This document shows, piece by piece, positions 57,572-64,000 of a DNA stretch of 64,000 nucleotides (positions are counted from its first letter, which is position 1; each line of letters opens with the position of its first letter). Source of the stretch: Planctomycetota bacterium. GTDB lineage: Bacteria > Planctomycetota > UBA1135 > GCA-002686595. The position numbers were made by a program, and so were the translations under genes. The stretch is taken from positions 49,936-113,935 of the forward strand of contig JAEUHZ010000048.1 in NCBI GenBank assembly GCA_016795205.1, written 5' to 3'. Under the pieces are notes generated by a model that was not told the origin of the DNA, made no database searches, and saw only the letters and a list, made by a program, of their open reading frames with translations.

Positions 57572-59821
57572 TCACTCGAACTTCACGTGGGTGCCGCCGG
57601 AATCCGCGGCCAGCCACTCCAGGATGTCGAACTGGCCTCCGACCGCGATCGTGTTGATCACGACACGGCGGCTGTGGTTCCAGTGGGCGACGTGCTCGCG
57701 GATCACGAGCGGCTCGTTGATCACGTCGCCGGAGGGCTCGCCGTCGCTCATGACGAAGATCGTGTCGACCTCGGGGTCGGCGAAGGCCTCCTTGAGCGCG
57801 CTGTAGAGGTTCGTCGCGCCGAAGGCCTTGAGCGAGTCCACGTACTTGAGAGCGTCGGCACGCTTCTCGTCGTTGCACGGGACGAGAGCGCCGTCGGTCC
57901 AGCGCTCGACGCCCGACGAGAACAGCAGGATGTTGAAGAACGCGCCGGGATCGAGGTTGGAGAGGCACTTCTTGAGCTCCTCGCGCGCCACCTGCATGCG
58001 CGACCAGCCGCCCTTGCCCTTGTAGTCGTTCGCCAGGCGCTCGTCCATGGAGCCCGACACGTCGATGACGAAGACCACGCGCCGGCTGACGATCTTGATC
58101 CCGAAGAAGTCGGACTTGACGCGCGTCGTCATCCGCAGCCGGTACTCCTCCTCGCCGGAGCGGACCTTCTCCAGGTCGACGTCGGAGAGGAGCTGGAACC
58201 TGTCCCGGGCGTTGCCCCACCAATTGGCCCAGGACTTCGCGTCCTCTTGGAACGGCTGGCCGGTGAGGCGCCACAGCGTCTGCGCGAACTCGGACAAGAG
58301 CCGCCCCTCCTCGCGCGGCATGCGCGCGACGATGGCCGAGACGGCCTCCTTCGTGCGCATCTTCTCCAGCGACTCCAGCGCCGCGAGCCGCGTCGACCAG
58401 TTCAGGTCTTCGAGCGCCTGGGTCATGCGCTCCAGGTGCGTGGGGTCGGACGTACGCCCCAACTGCGTCAAGGCCAGGTTGCGCACCTCGGGATCGGCGC
58501 TCTTCGACAAGGTCACCAGCTCGTCGACCCAGGCCCGGTCCCCGACGCGGATCTCGGCGGTGGCCTCCAGCGCCGCGCGCCGCACTTCGCGATCCTTGGA
58601 TTTCTCGAACAGCTTGGTCAGCACCGGACCCGCTTCGGCCGAGCGGCGCTCGCCCAGGATGCGCGCGGCGCCCGCCACGACCTCCGGCTCCTTGTCCGAG
58701 AGCATCTTCAACAGAGCCTTGTCCACGCGTTCATCCTGGATGGATCGAACCGCGTACATCTGGAAGAGCTTCTCATGCGGCTTGCCCTTCCCCAGCTCCT
58801 GGATGAGCTCCTTGTTGACCTGCGGATCCTGGAAGTCCGTCAGGATCTGCGCCAGCCCGCGGCGCAGCTCGACCGGCACGTCCACGCGGATCGCGCGCTT
58901 GATGAAGTCGGGCGCGGCCTTGGTGCCCTCGATCTTGGCCACGATGCGCGCGGCGACCACGCGGTTCTCGGGGAACTCGCCGTCGTTCTTCACGACCGCC
59001 CAGGCCAGCTCGAGCGTCTTCTTCTCGCCGCGCTGGGCCAGCTCCTGCAACGCGCTCTTGCGGATCTTCGCGAAGCCTTCCTTGGTCGCCGCCTCGACCA
59101 GCTCCTCGGTCGAGAGCTTGGGCGCGAGCACCTCGAAGGCCGAGAGCCGCATCGAGTTCAGGATGTTGCCGGCGCGCGGCTTGGCCTCCTCGGCGTCCGC
59201 TTCGCCCTTCTTGCCGGCCTTCTTGACCTTCGGCTTCGCCTGCTCGTCGGCCTCGGGCTTCTTCGGGCGCCAGATCTCGCGGTACCAGGCGCGATCGGCC
59301 TCGGTCGCCAGCGCGATGTGGGCCTGGAGCGCCCGCTCGCGCACCGCGTCCTCGGCCGGCGACTTGACGATCAGCGCCAGCCACGGCTTGCCCGAGACCG
59401 CGCACGCGCCCAGCGACTCGACCGCCGCGATCCGCAGCTCGATCTCGGGGCCGGCCGTGGCCTCGTCGGTCAGGCGCTGCATGGCCTTCTGCTCGCACTC
59501 CGTGACGCCATCGAAGGCGCGCAGCGCGCGCACCACCTCGCGCTTCATGAAGATCGTCTGGAAACCCTCGTAGGCCGCCAGCAGCGCGTCCAGCGCGCGC
59601 GGCGTGCGCAGGGCGGCCAGGTCCTGCAGGACCACTTCCTGCGTGCGGTCCCCGTCCGCGTGGATCTTCGCCACGAGCTCCGCGAGGCGGTCCGAGGTCC
59701 CTTGCGCATCCTGCGCCGCCGGCCGACCGGCCCACGCGAGGCCCACGGCGCAGAGCAGGACTGCGAGCGCCAGGGTCGCGGGGCGCAGGGCGGAGCGGAA
59801 CACGGCGGACAGGGTGGTCAT
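57572..59821 (-). CDS. exported HEAT-repeat protein with VWA domain
   Basis: This is a 749-residue protein with a signal peptide (ALAVLLCAVGLAWAGRPAA). Residues about 50-480 are HEAT-like helical repeats with TAEIR, DEKT-type turns and a lysine-rich stretch (KPEADEQAKPKVKKAGKKGE). The C-terminal ~250 residues are a von Willebrand type A domain: MIDAS VIDVSGSMDERLA, a threonine region, and FVMSDGEPSGDV. VWA domains bind proteins through a divalent metal. It may be a scaffold or surface-adhesion protein. A -35-like TTGACA occurs at 59903-59898 (minus strand). Start ATG 59821; TTG at 59824 is an alternative. Confidence 0.78.
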   Translation of the reverse strand: MTTLSAVFRSALRPATLALAVLLCAVGLAWAGRPAAQDAQGTSDRLAELVAKIHADGDRTQEVVLQDLAALRTPRALDALLAAYEGFQTIFMKREVVRALRAFDGVTECEQKAMQRLTDEATAGPEIELRIAAVESLGACAVSGKPWLALIVKSPAEDAVRERALQAHIALATEADRAWYREIWRPKKPEADEQAKPKVKKAGKKGEADAEEAKPRAGNILNSMRLSAFEVLAPKLSTEELVEAATKEGFAKIRKSALQELAQRGEKKTLELAWAVVKNDGEFPENRVVAARIVAKIEGTKAAPDFIKRAIRVDVPVELRRGLAQILTDFQDPQVNKELIQELGKGKPHEKLFQMYAVRSIQDERVDKALLKMLSDKEPEVVAGAARILGERRSAEAGPVLTKLFEKSKDREVRRAALEATAEIRVGDRAWVDELVTLSKSADPEVRNLALTQLGRTSDPTHLERMTQALEDLNWSTRLAALESLEKMRTKEAVSAIVARMPREEGRLLSEFAQTLWRLTGQPFQEDAKSWANWWGNARDRFQLLSDVDLEKVRSGEEEYRLRMTTRVKSDFFGIKIVSRRVVFVIDVSGSMDERLANDYKGKGGWSRMQVAREELKKCLSNLDPGAFFNILLFSSGVERWTDGALVPCNDEKRADALKYVDSLKAFGATNLYSALKEAFADPEVDTIFVMSDGEPSGDVINEPLVIREHVAHWNHSRRVVINTIAVGGQFDILEWLAADSGGTHVKFE

Positions 59822-59851
59822 CAACGGATTCAGAGTCGCTCGGGCGGGAAC

Positions 59852-59872
59852 TAGGACGGCGGACGAGCCATG
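59852..59872 (+). promoter_or_regulatory. -10-like hexamer close to start codon (unknown gene)
   Basis: TAGGAC at 59852-59857 is followed by 12 bases and the ATG at 59870, within the divergent gap with the VWA gene. Confidence 0.4.
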
Positions 59873-60430
59873 AGATCGGAAACCTCTTCCTCGGCAGTGT
59901 CAACTTCCGCCCCGACCGGTCCGATACCTGTGCTCCCGGCCCTGTCCCTGCGCTTCCTGCGGCTCGACCGGCACCCCGTGCCCGCCTACCTGATCCCGAA
60001 CTCCCCTCGCCCCGACCCCGTGAACCCGGAACCGAGCTCGCTCTCGGGCGATCGCGCGCGCACGCTCCTGCGCCGGCTGCGCGACCTGAACCTGGTCGCC
60101 GGCCCCGTGGCGCTGTCGCGCGAGGCCTGCGTCACGATCGCCGGCTGCCTGTCGCTCGACGGCCCGGCCGAGGCCGGCGTGCGCTACCTGCTGCGCTTCG
60201 TCGACGGCTCGGAGCGCACGCTGGAGATCGGCTGGAACGGCGCCGGCCTCGTGATGAGCGTGGCCGGCCCGGGCAGCTCGGACCTGCGGACGCTGCGCGT
60301 TCCGATCGCCTGCGACCGCGAGGGCCGCGCCTGCGTGCCGGCCATCGGCGCGCGCGTGAAGCCCGACACGACGGACCGACGCGAGCTGGAGCACTTCCTG
60401 CGCCGCGTCGTGCGGGCGGTGGCGCGCTAG
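59870..60430 (+). CDS. hypothetical protein
   Basis: This is a 186-residue protein with no recognised family. The first ~55 residues are serine/proline-rich and look disordered. Residues about 60-186 look folded, with beta-strand candidates ACVTIAGCLSLDGPAEAGVRYLLRFVDG and LVMSVAGPG and a C-terminal helix (TTDRRELEHFLRRVVRAVAR). Four cysteines are present. A -10-like TAGGAC 12 bases upstream supports the start, as for nearby genes. It is followed by another unknown gene after 36 bases on the same strand, and is divergent from the VWA gene by 48 bases. Confidence 0.5.
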   Translation: MRSETSSSAVSTSAPTGPIPVLPALSLRFLRLDRHPVPAYLIPNSPRPDPVNPEPSSLSGDRARTLLRRLRDLNLVAGPVALSREACVTIAGCLSLDGPAEAGVRYLLRFVDGSERTLEIGWNGAGLVMSVAGPGSSDLRTLRVPIACDREGRACVPAIGARVKPDTTDRRELEHFLRRVVRAVAR

Positions 60431-60466
60431 CAGGACCTGCGTCACGATCGCGCGCCGAGGCCGCGC

Positions 60467-61225
60467 GTGGAGGATCGACAGCAACTGTTCGGGGCGGTCC
60501 TGGGCTCGATCCAGGACGAGCTGGACTGGGAGCGGCTCGGCCGCGCGTACTGCGAAGGCGACGGCAGCTCGTTCTTCGACGACGAGAGCAGGGAACGCTG
60601 GCTCGACGCCGGCCTGCTCATCGCGGACGAGCTCGCGCAGCACCTGCCCCGCGGCCGCGGCCGGAGCGCGTACATCGGCGCCGCTCTGGCGGAGATCCCG
60701 GTGCTGCTCGTCGAGAGCCTGGTGCTCGGCCGCGAGGTCGTCTGGGTGAACCTGCCGGGTGACGAGATCCAAGAGCTGGAGCGCGTCTTGCGCCTCGTCG
60801 GCGAGCGCCGCGGCCTGGAGTTGCCGCTGCCCTCGAACGCCCCGATCGAGAGCCTCCCGCAGCACGTCTTCGACCACGTCTGGCTGGTCAGCGTCCTCAC
60901 GGATCCGGAGCACTTCCCCGCCCTGCACGACGAACTCTACGAGCGGCACGGGACGGTGCTGGCGACGAATCGGGGAGCGCTGGCCGCCGAGCGCGCTCGG
61001 GCCGAACAGTTGGCGGGCGCGGTGCTCGCTCTCGCCGCGGACGGCGCGCTGCTCACGACCTCCGAGGAGGAGCTGGCCGTGCTGCTGCCGCTCGCGCGAG
61101 CTCGCGACCGGGTGCTGCGGCCCCTCGATCGCCACCGACGCGGCCCGCGACCCGTGAGTGGGATTGTCGGCGACGTCGTGCGCTTCCTGCGCCTCTGGTC
61201 GCGTGACGCACCGCCCGAGGCCTGA
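60467..61225 (+). CDS. hypothetical protein, mostly alpha-helical
   Basis: This is a 252-residue protein of unknown family. It starts with GTG at 60467. A purine-rich CGAGG lies 8 bases upstream. It is rich in helices (LLIADELAQHLPRGRG, AEIPVLLVESLVLGREVVWVNLPGDEIQELE in part) with an acidic N-terminal half and a basic C-terminal half. No catalytic motif is evident; the segment VVWVNLPGDE is suggestive of a Rossmann-like strand but is not diagnostic. It is probably co-transcribed with the unknown gene just upstream. Confidence 0.5.
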   Translation: MEDRQQLFGAVLGSIQDELDWERLGRAYCEGDGSSFFDDESRERWLDAGLLIADELAQHLPRGRGRSAYIGAALAEIPVLLVESLVLGREVVWVNLPGDEIQELERVLRLVGERRGLELPLPSNAPIESLPQHVFDHVWLVSVLTDPEHFPALHDELYERHGTVLATNRGALAAERARAEQLAGAVLALAADGALLTTSEEELAVLLPLARARDRVLRPLDRHRRGPRPVSGIVGDVVRFLRLWSRDAPPEA

Positions 61226-61301
61226 GCGGACACGTCAGACTTTGCGCCGTGCACTCGCGCCGTATTCTCTCCCGACCCTCCGAGCCCCACGCCCACGACT
61301 C

Positions 61302-62633
61302 ATGTCGCCCCCGATCGCGCCTTCCCGTCGTTCATTCCTGACCGGCTCCGCCGCCGCGCTCGGCGTGCTTGCGCTCCCTGCCTGCGCTGCGTTTGGTGGG
61401 AAGCGCACGACGAAGGGTCGCCTGCGACACGCCGCCATCGGCGTCGGCGGCATGGGCGGCGTCGACCTGGAGCGCATCGCCTCGCACCCCGATGTCGACG
61501 TCGTGGCGCTGTGCGACGTCGATGCAGCCTACCTCGCCAAGGCCCGCGAGAAGCACCCCAACGCACGCGCGTATCGCGACTGGCGCGAGCTCATGGAGCA
61601 CGAGGACGACTTCGACAGCGTGCACGTCACGATCCCCGACCACATGCACGCGATCGTCATGCTCGCGGCGCTCGAGCGCGACAAGCACCTCTACGGCCAG
61701 AAGCCCCTGACGCGCACCGTCCGCGAGGCGCGCTCCGTCGGAGAGGCCGCCCGCCGCGCGCGCACGGCGACGCAGATGGGAATCCAGAACCGCTCGCAGC
61801 CGCGGCTGCGAGCCGCGCACGCGCTGTTCCAGCAGGATCACATCGGCCGCGTCCACACCGTCCACGTCTGGACCGACCGGCCTGCAGGCTGGTGGCCGCA
61901 GGGCGTGGAGCGGCCGGAGACCGTGGATCCGGTACCGGAGACGCTCGACTGGGACCTGTGGCTCGGCGTCGCGCCCGCGCGGCCCTACGTCACGGGCAAG
62001 TACCACCCGTTCGCGTGGCGCGGCTGGAAGGACTTCGGGTCGGGCGCGCAGGGCGACATGGGCTGTCACCTCATGGATCCGGCCCTGTGGTTCCTGGAGC
62101 TCGGCGCGCCGCTCAACGTGCGCTCCGACGGGCCCGTGCCGAACGGCGAGACGTTCCCGCCGTGGTCCGAGGTGCGCTACGAGTTCGCGCCCACGCGCCA
62201 CACGACACGCGGCCCGCTCGTTCTCCACTGGCACGACGGCGGGAAGCAGCCGCCGCGCGCGCTGCTCGACGACCTCGGCGCGGGCGAGATCGTCGGGAAC
62301 GGCTGCCTGTTCGTCGGCGAGAAGGGCGCACTGCTCGCCAGCTCCGAGGCGCCACCGCGGCTCTTGGGCGATCCGCGCCTGGCTGCGGTCGCGATCCCCG
62401 CGGGCGACGAGGTCGACCACTGGCACCAGTGGGTCGACGCGTGCCTCGGGCGCGGCGAGACGACGGCGCACTTCGAGTACGCGGGGCACCTGACCGAGGT
62501 CGTCTTGCTGGGCAACGTCGCGCTCGAGTTGCCGCACGAGGAGCTGGCGTGGGACGCCGAGCGGCTGGCGTTCCCGGCGCGGCCGGAAGCGGATCGGTTC
62601 CTCGGGTCGGCGTACCGGGAAGGGTGGGGCTGA
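61302..62633 (+). CDS. Gfo/Idh/MocA family oxidoreductase with Tat signal
   Basis: This is a 443-residue protein. The N-terminus RRSFLTGSAAALGVLALPACA is a Tat signal with the twin arginines and a lipobox-like C. The NAD-binding fold begins AAIGVGGMGG (GxGxxG-like) and has the VVALCDVDAAYL acidic strand end. The Gfo/Idh/MocA motif EKP appears as GQKPLTRTVREA, with Lys aligned to the usual one. The C-terminal half is the substrate domain (GDMGCHLMDPALWFLEL). Planctomycetes export many such proteins to act on sugars. Start ATG at 61302; a -10-like TATTCT lies at 61263. Confidence 0.88.
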   Translation: MSPPIAPSRRSFLTGSAAALGVLALPACAAFGGKRTTKGRLRHAAIGVGGMGGVDLERIASHPDVDVVALCDVDAAYLAKAREKHPNARAYRDWRELMEHEDDFDSVHVTIPDHMHAIVMLAALERDKHLYGQKPLTRTVREARSVGEAARRARTATQMGIQNRSQPRLRAAHALFQQDHIGRVHTVHVWTDRPAGWWPQGVERPETVDPVPETLDWDLWLGVAPARPYVTGKYHPFAWRGWKDFGSGAQGDMGCHLMDPALWFLELGAPLNVRSDGPVPNGETFPPWSEVRYEFAPTRHTTRGPLVLHWHDGGKQPPRALLDDLGAGEIVGNGCLFVGEKGALLASSEAPPRLLGDPRLAAVAIPAGDEVDHWHQWVDACLGRGETTAHFEYAGHLTEVVLLGNVALELPHEELAWDAERLAFPARPEADRFLGSAYREGWG

Positions 62634-62661
62634 CGGTCGAGGCCGACGCCCTGGACCGACG

Positions 62662-64000
62662 TCAGCGGCGGACGAACCAGACCTCGTCCGCGAAGGCCGG
62701 CCGCGCGAACGCGGGCGCCTCCGAGGGCGCGAGAGGCGTCGCGTGCTGGATGCGCAGCTCGATCACGATCCAGGGCTCGACGCTGCCGGGCTGATAGCGC
62801 GACTCCACGATGGAGAACGGACGCCACGCGGCGCTGTCGACCCGCCGGTAGTCGGAGTACTCGCGGCGGAGTTGCACGTGGCCTTCGAAGTCGCGCAGCA
62901 CGATCGACGTCGGCTTCGGCGACCCCGAGGCGTCGATGGAGTACGTGGTCGTGCCCAGCGGGAACCCCTGCGCGCTCGCCCAGGGGTAGGACTCCGTCAC
63001 GGTCACGATCGAGCTGTCCGGCGCGGACTCGACCGCGTGGAGCGTGCCCGTAACGCGCAAGATCCAGAACGGGCGGTAGGCCCAATCCGCGAGCAGCGCC
63101 GCGGCGTGGGCTTCGCTCGCGCGCAGGGCGTCGCGGCGCGGCGAGGAGCTGCACCAGACGTTGCCAGTCGAGTTGCCCGTGACGTGGGTGAACAGGCTGG
63201 CGCCGTCGAAGACGAGGCGTTCCGAGACGACGGTCGGATCCGCATCCGGACCGGCGGCGCGGTAGGTCTTCGTCAGGTCGAAGCGCTGGTCGGCCAGCAC
63301 GACGCCCTCGAACCGCCGGCGCTCGACGACCGGCTCGGAGGAGCCGGGGACGGCGTAGCGGTACTCGGCGGTCGCCAGGACATCCCGGAACCCGAACCGC
63401 GCCGGCGCGGCCTCCAGCGTCTGGCGCAGGATCGGCGGCAGGCTCGTGAGCTCGGCGGTTTCGAGCGCCACGAGCTCCGCATAGGCCGCGTTGCCCACGG
63501 GAGGCGTGAGGAGCGCCCTGGGGTCTCCGATGCGGACTTGGAAGGAGTCCGCGCCCTGCCCCACGACGTCCCCGTCCGCACGCCAGTGGCCAGGAACGGA
63601 CGAGGTGCAGTTCTTGATCGAGGCCGAGTGGTTGACCTCGACGATCTCGGGGCCCAGCGGCGCGCCGGCCAGCGCCGCGCGGACCTCGGCCCAGGTCGTC
63701 GGCGGAGGCGCGGGGAAACCCGGGCACGGGTTGGGGTTCACCCGGGTCTTGACGTGGACCTGGTCCCCGTTCGTCGTGCAGTGGATCCCATTCGCCGTCC
63801 CCGAGCACCCGAACGTGTCGCCCGTGCGCACGACCTGGGAGGTGAGGCACTCCGGCGGCGAGGAGACCGTGATCGACTGGCCGGCGATGCTCACGACCAC
63901 GCTCCACTGGCCGCACTGGACGCTGGTCTGGGACGTTCCCGCGCCGATCAGCAGCGTGCGCGTCAGGTTGTTGCAGGCGCTGGAGGGGGCGGAGGTCTGA
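62662..64000 (-). CDS. Cys-rich exported-type protein, truncated at N-terminus by window end
   Basis: At least 445 residues are present; the frame is open to base 64000, so the true start and signal peptide lie outside. The protein is beta-rich, with cysteine pairs (SACNNLTRTLL, QCGQW, PPECLTS, FGCSGTANGIHCTT, NPNPCPGFP, KNCTSS). No enzyme motif is seen and the family is not recognised. The last ~150 residues read like repeated beta strands (YPWASAQGFPLGTTTYS, YSDYRRVDSAAWRPFSIVE). It is convergent with the oxidoreductase gene by 28 bases. A surface or secreted role is inferred from cysteine content only. Confidence 0.55.
   Translation of the reverse strand, partial: QTSAPSSACNNLTRTLLIGAGTSQTSVQCGQWSVVVSIAGQSITVSSPPECLTSQVVRTGDTFGCSGTANGIHCTTNGDQVHVKTRVNPNPCPGFPAPPPTTWAEVRAALAGAPLGPEIVEVNHSASIKNCTSSVPGHWRADGDVVGQGADSFQVRIGDPRALLTPPVGNAAYAELVALETAELTSLPPILRQTLEAAPARFGFRDVLATAEYRYAVPGSSEPVVERRRFEGVVLADQRFDLTKTYRAAGPDADPTVVSERLVFDGASLFTHVTGNSTGNVWCSSSPRRDALRASEAHAAALLADWAYRPFWILRVTGTLHAVESAPDSSIVTVTESYPWASAQGFPLGTTTYSIDASGSPKPTSIVLRDFEGHVQLRREYSDYRRVDSAAWRPFSIVESRYQPGSVEPWIVIELRIQHATPLAPSEAPAFARPAFADEVWFVRR

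Noticed and set aside
59875..59903. TTGACA/TCCGAT as a promoter for the VWA gene.
   Set aside because: The -35 is consensus but the -10 is poor and it overlaps the coding start of the divergent gene; kept only as a remark in the VWA entry.

Overview
High-GC bacterial chromosome window, almost certainly from a Planctomycetota bacterium. The call rests on a DUF1800/DUF1501 pair, three exported proteins that share a C-terminal domain with a GDGSGxxCPCGN motif, a very long signal peptidase I and a Tat-exported Gfo/Idh/MocA protein. A predicted LptB, an Omp85-type patatin and a BamE-like lipoprotein point to a two-membrane envelope. I find 52 protein genes (two cut by the window ends) and one tRNA-Val. 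There is no rRNA, CRISPR array, prophage or insertion sequence.

Layout. 1-5.8 kb: HIT protein end, DUF1257-like protein, methyltransferase, outer-membrane barrel, patatin-Omp85, BamE-like lipoprotein. 5.8-9.5 kb: a large exported TPR-CHAT protein, divergent from an ABC-F ATPase (9.8-11.7 kb). 11.7-19.7 kb, minus strand: two pseudopilins, a PilX-like protein, a HEAT protein, then DUF1800, DUF1501 and a MORN-type lipoprotein. 19.9-23.2 kb: argS, apt and a FliA/WhiG-type sigma factor. 23.3-27.5 kb, minus strand: an exported GDGSG protein, a deiminase-fold protein and its small membrane partner. 27.6-32.3 kb: birA, rph, rdgB and lepA, with an MmcQ-like gene opposite. 32.6-41.2 kb: an exported GDGSG protein; an LTA-synthase-like transferase, a PAP2-histidine kinase fusion and a response regulator; signal peptidase I; a structured intergenic region; lptB. 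41.2-46.4 kb: a degenerate NtrC-type regulator, tRNA-Val, ugd, and an ECF sigma factor with an exported TPR protein. 46.7-52.7 kb: small metabolic and quality-control genes and a beta-propeller GDGSG protein. 52.8-57.5 kb: envelope polysaccharide genes (two SGNH proteins, a Wzx-type flippase, an LPG-synthase-like membrane protein). 57.6-64 kb: a HEAT-VWA protein, two unknown genes, a Tat-exported oxidoreductase and a Cys-rich exported protein that runs off the window.

Gene expression. Two habits recur. Seven gene pairs are joined by 4-nt start/stop overlaps (ATGA, GTGA or TTGA), which suggests translational coupling. At least twelve genes have a -10-like hexamer (TAGAGT, TAGGAT, TAGACT, TATCCT, TATCGT or close variants) ending 6-12 nt, most often 7 nt, before the start codon, with no Shine-Dalgarno sequence. 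This predicts leaderless or nearly leaderless mRNAs as a common mode in this genome.

Most interesting system. At 34.0-38.4 kb a 24-bp palindrome precedes three tightly packed genes: an LTA-synthase-like phosphoglycerol transferase with a transmembrane hairpin inserted in its catalytic domain, a histidine kinase whose sensor is a lipid-phosphatase (PAP2) fold, and a LuxR-type response regulator. I propose, as inference, an envelope circuit in which a lipid-phosphate-recognising kinase monitors or answers polymer synthesis on membrane lipids.
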